Below are positions 50,384-58,522 of a stretch of 64,000 nucleotides of DNA, piece by piece; the stretch's first letter is position 1, and each line of letters opens with the position of its first letter. A program made the translations under genes and the position numbers. Location: contig NZ_KB905403.1 in assembly GCF_000379465.1 (NCBI RefSeq), forward strand, positions 186,181 through 250,180, read 5' to 3'. Below the pieces are notes generated by a model. That model had not been told where the DNA came from. It did no database searches and was given only the letters and a program-made list of their open reading frames with translations. Origin of the DNA: Sciscionella marina DSM 45152 (GTDB taxonomy: Bacteria > Actinomycetota > Actinomycetes > Mycobacteriales > Pseudonocardiaceae).

Positions 50384-51303
50384 GAGTAATCCGTAACCTT
50401 CGGGTTCACTTCGGCCTTCTTGATCGCGCCTTCGTCGAGGCCCCATTTCTCGAGGATCTTGCGATAGGTTCCGTCGTCCATGAGCGATTGCAGGCTCGCC
50501 TGGACCGCTTTCGCCAGGCCCGTATCGTCCTTCGGAACGGCCACGCCGTACGGGGCGTTCGCATAGGATTTGCCGACCTGTTCGAGCTTGCCCTCGGACT
50601 GTTTGATCGCGTAGGCGACGACGGGGGAATCGGCGAGTGCGCCCTGCACACGTTTCGCGGAAAGCGCGAGGTTCACATCGGTCTGCGCCTGGAACTGCAG
50701 GATGTTCGTCTGCGGCTTGTGTTCGACCGTGCAGCGTTTGTTGCGCGCGTTGAGGTCGTCGATCTGGGTGGTGCCCTTCTGCACGGCGATCGTGGTGCCG
50801 CACAGATCATTCTCGTTCAGCCGGTTCGGATTGCCCTTGAGCGTGCCGAGCGAGGTGCCCGCGATGTAGTAGGAGACGAGATTGACCTCGGCGAGCCGGT
50901 CGGCGCTGATGCTGAACGAGGAGATCGCCGCCTCGTATTTGTGTGCCTTGATGCCACCGAGTAGCCCGTCGAAGCTGGAGTTCTGGAATTCCGCCTCGAG
51001 GCCGAGCCGTTTCGCCATGGCGCGCCCGATGTCCACATCCATCCCGACCAGGGCCCCGGAATCCCGGAACTCGTTGGGCGGGTAGGTCTGGTCGTTCGCG
51101 ATCAGCAGCTTTCCGTCCTCGGCGTCCTTGGCCGGGACGAGGCTCGCCAGCTTCGCATCCTTGCTCACCGGAGGGAGCACGGTCTTCGTGGAATGCCCGG
51201 TCGGTTCCCCGGTTCCCCCGATACCGCAGGAGGTCAGCGTGAGCGCGACGACCACGAACGGTAAACATCGGGTGACTAGTCGGCTGGTTCCTCGCGAAGA
51301 CAC
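50380..51303 (-). CDS. Amino-acid ABC transporter substrate-binding lipoprotein (first)
   Basis: This 307-residue lipoprotein has signal [18 protein letters not shown] with the lipobox Cys at residue 26. The SBP_bac_3 domain contains [36 protein letters not shown] (in parts), [22 protein letters not shown] and a C-terminal [22 protein letters not shown] transporters of polar or cyclic amino acids use this type. GTG 51303 has AGGAT eight bases upstream. It is first in the five-gene operon and divergent from the coxS operon. Confidence 0.9.
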   Translation of the reverse strand: MSSRGTSRLVTRCLPFVVVALTLTSCGIGGTGEPTGHSTKTVLPPVSKDAKLASLVPAKDAEDGKLLIANDQTYPPNEFRDSGALVGMDVDIGRAMAKRLGLEAEFQNSSFDGLLGGIKAHKYEAAISSFSISADRLAEVNLVSYYIAGTSLGTLKGNPNRLNENDLCGTTIAVQKGTTQIDDLNARNKRCTVEHKPQTNILQFQAQTDVNLALSAKRVQGALADSPVVAYAIKQSEGKLEQVGKSYANAPYGVAVPKDDTGLAKAVQASLQSLMDDGTYRKILEKWGLDEGAIKKAEVNPKVTDYS

Positions 51304-51364
51304 GGGCGAATCCTGCCACCTCCAAGCGGGTGATGGGGAGAGGCAGAAGGCGTGTTCTTCGCGT

Positions 51365-51405
51365 TCCGCATCTGCGGACCTGCTCCCGCGCGCGATATTC
51401 GCAGA
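51365..51405. promoter_or_regulatory. Inverted repeats between the amino-acid ABC operon and the cox operon
   Basis: The 189-base divergent gap contains TCCGCATCTGCGGA (51365-51378), a 6-bp inverted repeat with a 2-base spacer. Its TCTGCG half-site is matched by CGCAGA at 51400-51405. A regulator binding here could control either operon. No convincing promoter boxes were identified, and the regulator is unknown. Confidence 0.35.
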
Positions 51406-51492
51406 CGCGGAGCATGTTGTGTCCGAACTCCGAGGGGGGCAGGCTTGGGGTGGCTGTGGTCCCGATCACTACTCCCACCACCAGGAGGGCCA

Positions 51493-51963
51493 ATGCGCAT
51501 CACGATGACCGTCGACGGAACGTCCTATACCGACGATGTCGAGCCTCGAACGCTGCTTGTCCAGCATCTTCGGGAAAACCTCGGCAAGGTGGGCACCGTC
51601 ATCGGCTGTGACACCAGCAATTGCGGTGCGTGCACCGTGCATTTGAACGGTCGCTCTGTGAAGTCGTGTTCGGTGCTCGCGGTGCAGGCCGACGGCGCCG
51701 AGATCACCACCATCGAGGGGCTCGAACGGGACGGTCAGCCGCATCCGGTGCAGCAGGCCTTTCACGAGAACCACGCGCTGCAGTGCGGATTCTGCACGCC
51801 GGGGATGATCATGCAGTCTATCGATCTGCTCGGCGACACCCCGGATCCGAGCGAGGAACAGGTGCGTGAAGGCCTCGAAGGCAATCTCTGCCGCTGCACC
51901 GGCTACCAGAACATCGTCAAAGCCGTGCGTGCCGCGGCCGGTGAGCTGGGGGCGAAGCGATGA
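51493..51963 (+). CDS. coxS: Molybdenum hydroxylase [2Fe-2S] small subunit (CoxS-like)
   Basis: This 156-residue electron-transfer subunit carries two [2Fe-2S] clusters. The plant-ferredoxin type is [16 protein letters not shown]...SCSVLA, and the second is in the helical domain with CGFCTPGM...LCRCTGY. These match CoxS/XdhC-type proteins exactly in spacing. ATG 51493 has AGGAGGG at 51483-51489. It overlaps coxL by four bases. Gene order S-L-M-G differs from the classical aerobic coxMSL order but is common in form II clusters. Confidence 0.95.
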   Translation: MRITMTVDGTSYTDDVEPRTLLVQHLRENLGKVGTVIGCDTSNCGACTVHLNGRSVKSCSVLAVQADGAEITTIEGLERDGQPHPVQQAFHENHALQCGFCTPGMIMQSIDLLGDTPDPSEEQVREGLEGNLCRCTGYQNIVKAVRAAAGELGAKR

Positions 51964-54326
51964 CCGAGACGGTTGACCGTGAACTCGGTAAGGCCCGCAC
52001 CCGCAAGGAAGATGCGCGGCTGATCAGCGGCCGCACCAGGTGGACGGACAACATCACGCTGCCCGGGATGCTGCACATGGCCATCCTGCGCAGCCCGGTC
52101 GCGCGCGCCGGGATCGGCAAGATCGACACCGATCAGGCCCGGGCGAGCTCCGGGGTGGTCGCCGTGTTCACCGGCGCGGATCTCGCCGCCGAACAGGGCT
52201 CGCTGCCGTGCGCCTGGCCGATCACCGAGGACCAGAAATCCCCGAACGCGCCCTCGATCGCGGACACCACGGTGAACTTCGCCGGTGAGGCGGTCGCGGT
52301 CGTGGTCGCCCGCAGCGCGGCCGAGGCGCGGGACGCGGTGGACCTCATCGATGTCGACTATGAGGATCTGCCCGTGGTGCTCGATCTGGAGACCGCGGCC
52401 GGTGACGAGGAGGTCATCTATCCGGAGCTGGGCACGAACTGCAGCGCGAACTGGGTCTTCGACTCGGCGCAGGCCGGTTCCGGTGGTGATGTGGAGGACG
52501 CGATCCGAGACGCGGATGTGGTGGTGCGCCGCAAATTCCGCCAGCAGCGGCTGATTCCCGCGTTCATGGAGCCGCGTTCGGTGCTCGTGGACCCGACCGG
52601 ACCGCAGACCACGATGTACTCGGCCACTCAGGTACCGCACATCCTGCGCCTGATGCTCGCGATGAGCCTCGGCGTCCCCGAGCACAAGATCCGCGTGATC
52701 GCCCCGGATGTGGGCGGTGGCTTCGGCGGCAAGCTCCAGGTCACCCCGGAGGAATTCCTCACCTTCCTGATCGGGCGCAGGCTCGGCAAACCGGTGAAAT
52801 ACACCGAAACGCGCACCGAATCGCTGCTCGCCGCGCACCACGGCCGGGACCAGATCCAGCGCCTGACCCTCGCCGCGCGCGGTGACGGCACGATCACCGG
52901 GCTCAAGGTGGAACTGCTCGCGGATATGGGCGCCTGTCTGCGGTTGGTCACCCCCGGTGTGCCCATTCTCGGCGCGTTCATGTTCAACGCGATCTACAAG
53001 ATCCCCGCATACCACTTCTCCTGCACGAATGTGTTCACCAACAAGGTGCCCACGGATGCCTATCGCGGGGCGGGCCGCCCGGAGGCCACCTTCGGGATCG
53101 AGCGCATGATGGACGAGCTCGCCGTGGAAATCGGCGTGGATCCGCTCGAGATCCGGGAGAAGAACTGGATCAAACACGAGGAATTCCCGTACACCACCGT
53201 TTCCACGCTCACCTACGATTCCGGCAACTACGAGGCGGCGACCGCGCGGGCCACGGAACTGTTCGGTTATCCGGAACTGCGCGCCGAACAGGCCCGCAGG
53301 AGGGAAAACGGGGACCCGGTTCAGCTGGGTATCGGCGTCTCCACGTTCACCGAGATGTGCGGGCTCGCCCCGTCCCGGGTGCTCGGCTCGCTCAACTACA
53401 GCGCGGGCGGCTGGGAACACGCCGAGGTGCGCATGCTGCCGACCGGAAAGGTCGAGGTGGTCACCGGCTCCTCGCCACACGGGCAGGGGCACGACACGGC
53501 GTGGTCGCAGATCGTCGCCGACCGGCTCGGGGTGCCCTTCGAGGATGTCGAGGTGCTGCACGGGGACACCCAGATCTCCCAGCGCGGCATGGACACCTAC
53601 GGTTCGCGTTCCCTTGTGGTCGGCGGGATCGCACTGGTCAAGGCGCTGGACAAGGTGATCGAGAAGGCCCGCCCGATCGCCGCGCATCTGCTCGAGGCCG
53701 CCGAGGACGATCTGGAGTTCACCGCGGGATCCTTCGGGGTGCGCGGGACGGGTGCGGCCGGGGTCACGATCGCCGATATCGCGCTCGCGGTATTCGCCGC
53801 GCACGATCTGCCGGACGGGGCCGAACCCAATCTCGACTCCGAGGCCAGTTATGACCCGGAGAACTTCTCCTTCCCGCACGGCACCCACCTGTGCGCGACC
53901 GAGGTGGACACCGAGACCGGCGCGGTGCGCATCCGCTCGTATGTGTGCGTGGACGACATCGGCAAGGTGGTCAACCCGCTCATCGCCGAGGGACAGGTGC
54001 ACGGCGGGCTCGCCCAGGGCATCGCGCAGGCGCTCTACGAGGAGGCGGTGCACGACGAGTTCGGCACCCTGACCACGGCCTCGCTCGCGGACTATCTGGT
54101 GCCCTCGGCGATGGACCTGCCACGGTTCACCACGGACATGACCGAGACCCCGGCGACCTCGAATCCCTTGGGCGTCAAGGGAGTCGGCGAAGCGGGCACG
54201 ATCGCGTCCACCCCGGCCGTGGTGAACGCGGTCCTCGACGCGGTACGCCAGTTCGGGGTGCGCGATATCGAGATGCCCTGTACCCCGCAACGGGTCTGGC
54301 AGGCGATCCAGGGAGGTTCGAAGTGA
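51960..54326 (+). CDS. coxL: Molybdenum hydroxylase large subunit, form II CoxL-like
   Basis: This 788-residue molybdopterin-cytosine-dinucleotide subunit has [13 protein letters not shown] (cofactor loop), the active-site loop A367-YRGAGR-373 and the catalytic Glu in GVGEAG (about residue 744). AYRGAGR is the form II signature; form I CO dehydrogenase has AYRCSFR with the Cys that binds copper. So CO oxidation is doubtful and oxidation of an aldehyde, purine or N-heterocycle is more likely. The ATG overlaps coxS (ATGA). Confidence 0.94.
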   Translation: MTETVDRELGKARTRKEDARLISGRTRWTDNITLPGMLHMAILRSPVARAGIGKIDTDQARASSGVVAVFTGADLAAEQGSLPCAWPITEDQKSPNAPSIADTTVNFAGEAVAVVVARSAAEARDAVDLIDVDYEDLPVVLDLETAAGDEEVIYPELGTNCSANWVFDSAQAGSGGDVEDAIRDADVVVRRKFRQQRLIPAFMEPRSVLVDPTGPQTTMYSATQVPHILRLMLAMSLGVPEHKIRVIAPDVGGGFGGKLQVTPEEFLTFLIGRRLGKPVKYTETRTESLLAAHHGRDQIQRLTLAARGDGTITGLKVELLADMGACLRLVTPGVPILGAFMFNAIYKIPAYHFSCTNVFTNKVPTDAYRGAGRPEATFGIERMMDELAVEIGVDPLEIREKNWIKHEEFPYTTVSTLTYDSGNYEAATARATELFGYPELRAEQARRRENGDPVQLGIGVSTFTEMCGLAPSRVLGSLNYSAGGWEHAEVRMLPTGKVEVVTGSSPHGQGHDTAWSQIVADRLGVPFEDVEVLHGDTQISQRGMDTYGSRSLVVGGIALVKALDKVIEKARPIAAHLLEAAEDDLEFTAGSFGVRGTGAAGVTIADIALAVFAAHDLPDGAEPNLDSEASYDPENFSFPHGTHLCATEVDTETGAVRIRSYVCVDDIGKVVNPLIAEGQVHGGLAQGIAQALYEEAVHDEFGTLTTASLADYLVPSAMDLPRFTTDMTETPATSNPLGVKGVGEAGTIASTPAVVNAVLDAVRQFGVRDIEMPCTPQRVWQAIQGGSK

Positions 54327-55177
54327 TTCCCGCACCCTTCGACTACGCCGCACCGTCCACTGTGGAGGAAGCGGTCACCGTGCTCGCCGATGCGGGTGAG
54401 GATGCCAAGGTGCTCGGCGGCGGGCAGAGCCTTATGCCGGTGCTGCGGATGCGCCTCGCCGCCCCGACCACGGTGGTCGACCTCGGCCGGATTCCCGAAC
54501 TGCGCGGGATCCGCGAGGAGGCCGATGCGCTCGTGATCGGTGCCATGACCACCCACGACGAGGTGTGCCGGGCCGAATCGGTGCGCGCGCACGCCGCCCT
54601 GCTCGCCGAGGCGACGCACACCGTGGCCGATCCGCAGATCCGGCACCGGGGCACCTTCGGCGGTTCGCTGGCCCACGCGGACCCCGCGGGCGATCTGCTC
54701 GCGCCCGCGCTCGCCCTGGACGCGAGCATGACGATCGCCGGACCGGCCGGGCGGCGCACCGTGCCCGCGGCCGAGTTCTTCGTGGACTTCTTCACGACCG
54801 CGCTCGCCGAGAACGAGGTCCTCGTCGAGGTCCGGGTGCCCAAGCACACCGGATGGCAGGCGCACTACGAGAAGTTCAACCGGGTCGCCCAGGCCTGGTC
54901 CACCGTCGCGGTCGGGGCCGCGCTGCGCATGGAAGGCGGTGCCATCGCCGAGGCGAAGGTGGGACTGACCAATATGGACACCGTTCCGGTACGCGCGCGT
55001 ACGGTGGAGGCGGCCCTGATCGGCCGCCCCGTGACGGCCGAGGCGATCCGGGAGGCCGCGCGCGATGCCGCCGCCGGAGCGAACCCCGGTACCGATGCCA
55101 ACGCCGATGCGGCCTATCGCACCCAGCTGGCCAGGGTGCTCACCGCACGCGCGGTGACCGCGGCCGCGCGAACCTAG
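54323..55177 (+). CDS. coxM: Molybdenum hydroxylase FAD-binding medium subunit (CoxM-like)
   Basis: This 284-residue FAD subunit passes electrons from the iron-sulfur clusters to the acceptor. It contains AKVLGGGQSLMPVLRMRLA (FAD pyrophosphate loop) and HRGTFGGSLAHADPAGDL (second FAD motif), followed by the CO_deh_flav_C domain (YEKFNRVAQAWSTVAVGAAL). It begins at GTG 54323, overlapping coxL (GTGA); GGGAGG at 54311-54316 is the ribosome-binding site. Confidence 0.94.
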   Translation: MIPAPFDYAAPSTVEEAVTVLADAGEDAKVLGGGQSLMPVLRMRLAAPTTVVDLGRIPELRGIREEADALVIGAMTTHDEVCRAESVRAHAALLAEATHTVADPQIRHRGTFGGSLAHADPAGDLLAPALALDASMTIAGPAGRRTVPAAEFFVDFFTTALAENEVLVEVRVPKHTGWQAHYEKFNRVAQAWSTVAVGAALRMEGGAIAEAKVGLTNMDTVPVRARTVEAALIGRPVTAEAIREAARDAAAGANPGTDANADAAYRTQLARVLTARAVTAAART

Positions 55178-55186
55178 GAGGAATGC

Positions 55187-55855
55187 TTGCGGTTAAGCCA
55201 TGAATTCTCCGTTCCCGCCCCCATCGACGTGGTGTGGGCCGCGCTGCTCGATCCGGAGCGGGTCGCCCCCTGCATGCCCGGCGCCACGCTCGAAGCGGTG
55301 GAGGGTAACGAGTTCCGCGGCACGGTCAAGGTCAAACTGGGACCGGTTTCCCTGCTGTACAAGGGAACCGGGAAGTTCGAGCAGACCGACGAGGCCGCGC
55401 GCACCGTGGTCATCGCGGCCAGCGGGAAAGACTCCCGCGGGAACGGCACGGCCGCGGCCACGGTCACCGTGACACTGAGCGAATCCGGCTCGGGAACCAG
55501 CGGCGCGGTGGAGACCGAGCTCAACATCACCGGCAAACCCGCCCAGTTCGGCCGCGGCATGATCGCCGAGGTCAGCGGGAAGATCCTGGCCTCCTTCGCC
55601 GAATGCCTCGCGGACAAGCTCGCCACGTTGGAGGCAACCACCGAACAGGAGGAGCCGCAACCGGCAGCGTCATCGGAAGAGCCCGCGCCGCAACCGAAAC
55701 CGCAGAGCGAGGCCATCGACCTGATGGACTACGCGGGTGGCACGGTCGCCAAGAGCGCGCTTCCCGTAGCGCTCGGGGCCGTGCTGCTCGCGGTGCTGTT
55801 CTCCGTGCTGCGCCGCAAACGGGCGCGGCGCGGGCGCGAACAACTCACCGGGTGA
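55187..55855 (+). CDS. coxG: CoxG-like SRPBCC protein with C-terminal membrane anchor
   Basis: The first ~150 of 222 residues form a START/SRPBCC domain of the CoxG family (LSHEFSVPAPIDVVWAALLDPERVAPCMPGATLE; GTVKVKLGPVSLLYKGTG, in parts). A Pro/Glu/Gln-rich linker and a single C-terminal helix (LPVALGAVLLAVLFSVL) with a basic tail (RRKRARRGRE) follow. In Oligotropha, CoxG anchors CO dehydrogenase at the membrane, and this tail-anchor layout fits that role. TTG 55187 follows AGGAGGA. It overlaps the convergent GNAT gene by 11 bases. Confidence 0.9.
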   Translation: MRLSHEFSVPAPIDVVWAALLDPERVAPCMPGATLEAVEGNEFRGTVKVKLGPVSLLYKGTGKFEQTDEAARTVVIAASGKDSRGNGTAAATVTVTLSESGSGTSGAVETELNITGKPAQFGRGMIAEVSGKILASFAECLADKLATLEATTEQEEPQPAASSEEPAPQPKPQSEAIDLMDYAGGTVAKSALPVALGAVLLAVLFSVLRRKRARRGREQLTG

Positions 55856-56318
55856 TGCCGATCGCGGCGATATAGATCGCCGCGGGATTGCCGAGTGGCC
55901 AGTCCGGGAGCGGATCGATCGTGTCGACCTGCACGAAACCGCGGCGCTCCCAGAACGCACGTGTCGCCACATAGGGTGGGTATCCGGCGCACGCATCGAG
56001 GGTCTTGACCTCCAGCACGCGGAGCCCGCCCGCGCTCAGTTCGCGCACGATGTGCTCGAGCAGCCGGGTGCCCACTCCGTTACCCCGCAGCGGTCCGGCG
56101 ACGGCCAGCCACAGAATCTCCGCCGCCTGCACCGAACGCCGGTCTACGATGACGAAACCCCCGAGCCCGACGCCATCCTCGGCGACCCAGGCCGGGTGTT
56201 CCCGGAGTTCGGTGGCGATCTTGTCCGGGACGTCTTCGGTGAAGTATTCGGGCAGTCCCCGCACGATCGCGACGCAGTCGTCGGTGTCGGCGGGCACGGC
56301 CCGGCGGACGGTGCGCAC
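55845..56318 (-). CDS. GNAT-family N-acetyltransferase
   Basis: This GNAT protein of ~157 residues uses acetyl-CoA to acetylate a small molecule or protein; its target is unknown. It shows VRRAVPADTDDCVAIV (N-terminal strand-helix), AEILWLAVAGPLRGNGVGTRLLEHIV (motif A, R/Q-x-x-G-x-G/A) and TRAFWERRGFVQVD (motif B). The start is uncertain: GTG 56318 or 56321 fits the domain, while a TTG at 56354 extends it. It is convergent on coxG. Confidence 0.82.
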   Translation of the reverse strand: MRTVRRAVPADTDDCVAIVRGLPEYFTEDVPDKIATELREHPAWVAEDGVGLGGFVIVDRRSVQAAEILWLAVAGPLRGNGVGTRLLEHIVRELSAGGLRVLEVKTLDACAGYPPYVATRAFWERRGFVQVDTIDPLPDWPLGNPAAIYIAAIGITR

Positions 56319-56362
56319 CACGCGATGCTCGCAGGCGCCGCGCCCGGTGCGCAATCGGGTTT

Positions 56363-57049
56363 CTACAGCCTGCGGTACTGCTGCACCTTGTTCCGGTCGC
56401 GCACCGCGATGCCGTTGTCCTGCAAGCGATCCCGCAGCACCTCGGCCTTCACCGTATTGTCCGCCTTCAACGCTGATCTGCGCTCCCGCAACAGCGAGTG
56501 CGCCGCATCCTCGAGATCGGGGTGGCCGTCGAGCCAGGCGCGGTACTCCGCCTCGTGTGGATCAGCGGTCAGCAACTGTGGATAACCGCGGGCCCGTAAC
56601 CGTTCTGCGAGCACGTTCGTGGACAGATCTGTTGCTGGGGAACGGAAAACCTCCCGCCCGTCACGCGCGATGAGCACGAGATCCTTGCCGTCCAAGAGGA
56701 TCGTGCCGATCTTGGCGCGCGCGATGAACCGTTCCTCGCCCTCGCGCGCGGTGTGCAGCCCCTCCTCGGTGATGGTGACGGTCAGCGCCTCGCGCTTGGC
56801 GATCTCGGCGAGCACGATCCCGCCGGCCAGCCCGAGCACCGTCAGCAGTGGGACCAGCCACACCGTGGGAATGTTCGCGGCGACGCGCAGGGCGGCGGGC
56901 GCGGAGGAGAACACCGACACGATCCAGTGCACCACTGGTTTGAGCACGAAACCGATGCCGAGGCCGACCGGGAGGCCGATGATCCGGAAGAACCACAGCC
57001 AGCCCTGCGGAATGCTCACCCGGTCCTGTCCGGAAAGTGTCGTGCTCAT
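56363..57049 (-). CDS. YqeB-like two-helix membrane protein
   Basis: This 228-residue protein has two N-terminal membrane helices (WLWFFRIIGLPVGLGIGFVL; VWLVPLLTVLGLAGGIVLAEI), with a short loop between. A cytoplasmic PH-like beta domain (LTVTITEEGLHTAREGEERFIARAKIGTILLDGKDLVLIARDGREVFRSP in parts) and a helical C-terminus follow. It resembles the YqeB family of unknown function. It overlaps the TetR regulator gene by four bases, so the two form an operon, and the regulator may respond to conditions in which this protein acts. Confidence 0.8.
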   Translation of the reverse strand: MSTTLSGQDRVSIPQGWLWFFRIIGLPVGLGIGFVLKPVVHWIVSVFSSAPAALRVAANIPTVWLVPLLTVLGLAGGIVLAEIAKREALTVTITEEGLHTAREGEERFIARAKIGTILLDGKDLVLIARDGREVFRSPATDLSTNVLAERLRARGYPQLLTADPHEAEYRAWLDGHPDLEDAAHSLLRERRSALKADNTVKAEVLRDRLQDNGIAVRDRNKVQQYRRL

Positions 57050-57657
57050 GGTTCGTCTCCCGAGCTCGTGCTGCTTCCGAGAAAGCGTGCGATGATCAGT
57101 TTCAGCATGGGTACCGGATCGGTTTTCACATCCGGATCCGCGTTCAGGTACGCGGCGTCGATGATCGACCGGATCCAGGTGGCCGCCTCGCCCGCGTCGA
57201 GTTCGGCGTCCACGGAACCGGCGGCCGCGGCTTTCTCGATCAGTTCGGTGAACCCGGCGTGCACGATCGCCTCGTTCGCCATGACCACCCTGGCCAGTTC
57301 CGGGTCGTCGTCGATCACCCGGAGTAGTTCCACGAGCAAGCCGTGCGCCAGGTCCTCACGGGCCGGTTTGGCGAGCGTTTCGACGATGTCCAGGATCGAG
57401 ACGAGCGGATCGGTGGTGTCGGCATGCCCGGCGAACAGAGCCTCGCTGTCCGGGATGTCCTGTTCGAAGATGGCCCGGAAGATGGCGTGCTTGTCCTTGA
57501 AGTAGTAGAAGAGGCTGCCGGTGCTGATCCCGGCGGCCCGCGCGATCGAGGCGGTCGTGGTCTTGGTGAACCCGCGCTTGGCGAACAGCTCGGCCGCCGT
57601 CTCGACCACCAGGGCGCGCCGCTCCCGATGTCTCGCCTCGTCCACCGTGCGTGCCAT
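57046..57657 (-). CDS. TetR/AcrR-family transcriptional regulator
   Basis: This 203-residue regulator has a standard helix-turn-helix (FAKRGFTKTTTASIARAAGISTGSLFYYFKDKHAIF in parts) and a C-terminal ligand-binding domain without a recognised ligand. ATG 57657 lies six bases after a TATTAT box, so the mRNA is probably leaderless. An imperfect 20-bp palindrome covers that promoter and suggests autorepression. It is followed by the YqeB-like membrane protein gene. Confidence 0.9.
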   Translation of the reverse strand: MARTVDEARHRERRALVVETAAELFAKRGFTKTTTASIARAAGISTGSLFYYFKDKHAIFRAIFEQDIPDSEALFAGHADTTDPLVSILDIVETLAKPAREDLAHGLLVELLRVIDDDPELARVVMANEAIVHAGFTELIEKAAAAGSVDAELDAGEAATWIRSIIDAAYLNADPDVKTDPVPMLKLIIARFLGSSTSSGDEP

Positions 57658-57662
57658 GCCCG

Positions 57663-57687
57663 AATAATAGACTGACTGGTCGAACTA
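57663..57687 (-). promoter_or_regulatory. Leaderless promoter and TetR operator
   Basis: On the minus strand TATTAT (57669-57664) ends six bases before the A of the TetR ATG at 57657, the spacing for transcription to start at the start codon. TAGACTGACTGGTCGAACTA (57668-57687) is an imperfect palindrome containing the GACTGACTGGTC-type core common to TetR sites, and it overlaps the promoter. Confidence 0.55.
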
Positions 57688-57729
57688 TGAAAAATGCCCT
57701 GCTCACCAGCTGTGCTGACGCGGGTGCGT

Positions 57730-58488
57730 TCAGGCGGAGGCGGTGCCCTCGATGGTGAGTTCCCCGGGGAGACAGATCCGGCAGAAGTCCACCCCGAACG
57801 GGGTCAGCGCGATGCTGCGGCGCACCGTGCGAGCCGCCCTCCCGGCCTCGCGCATCGCCTCGGTGACCGTCGGCTGCACCTCGACCACTTGGTACCGGCC
57901 GGCGTCCACGGGCTCTTTCCAGAACCAGATGAGGCCGAGCCGTTCGAGGTTGTTGAGATAGGCGGGAACTTTATCGGTTTGTCGACATCCGGCGAGTTCA
58001 CCGATCATCGAGAGCCCGTAGGCGACCTGGCTTGAGCCGACGCCGAACGGCCGTCCGGTGCGCACGTCGATCGCCGGCTGGGCGCCATCGGTGGCGAGCA
58101 CCCGCAATATCCGTGCCTCGTCCGGGGCGAGCTCGTCGATGATCCGGGCATAGGCCGGGTGCACGTACTCCGCGGACTCGCTGAAGCTCACATCGGCCGA
58201 GCGCTGCAGCAGGGCCGCACCCTTGGCGCGCAGGGCCGAGCCGTTCACGTAGCCGGGGCGTGCGCCCGCGGGCAGGTTGTCCGCGGGGAGCCCGAGCGCG
58301 GTCCGGGAGACGGCGCGCAGCTGCTCACCGGCGCCCTGGGCCAGTTCGGCCGGGGACTGGCCCTCGATCGCGGCGCGCACGACCGCCACCCCGACCGTCG
58401 CCGAGGCCCCGGCCAGCTTGCCCGCCGTGCGCAGCAGCTCGTTCGCCGAGTTCCGCGCCCGCTCACTCGCGTCCTGTACGAAGTTCAT
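57730..58488 (-). CDS. Abi-alpha family (DUF4393) protein
   Basis: This 252-residue protein begins with a helical stretch (FVQDASERARNSANELLRTAGKLAGASATVGVAVVRAA). The DUF4393 core follows: PAYARIIDELAPDEARILRVLATDGAQPAIDVRTG (in parts), MIGELAGC and YLNNLERLGLIWFWKEP. It ends with LTPFGVDFCRICLPG. The family is annotated Abi-alpha after a phage abortive-infection protein, but most chromosomal members are uncharacterised. The late part reads like a winged helix (NNLERLGLI). ATG 58488 is the start. It lies 34 bases downstream of the DUF445 gene on the same strand. Confidence 0.8.
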   Translation of the reverse strand: MNFVQDASERARNSANELLRTAGKLAGASATVGVAVVRAAIEGQSPAELAQGAGEQLRAVSRTALGLPADNLPAGARPGYVNGSALRAKGAALLQRSADVSFSESAEYVHPAYARIIDELAPDEARILRVLATDGAQPAIDVRTGRPFGVGSSQVAYGLSMIGELAGCRQTDKVPAYLNNLERLGLIWFWKEPVDAGRYQVVEVQPTVTEAMREAGRAARTVRRSIALTPFGVDFCRICLPGELTIEGTASA

Positions 58489-58522
58489 GACGCGCCAAGG
58501 ATAGCCGTACCGGACAACGCCG

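Noticed and set aside
51960-54326. CO dehydrogenase (form I) assignment for the cox-like cluster
   Set aside because: The active-site loop is AYRGAGR, not AYRCSFR, so the copper-binding Cys needed for aerobic CO oxidation is absent.
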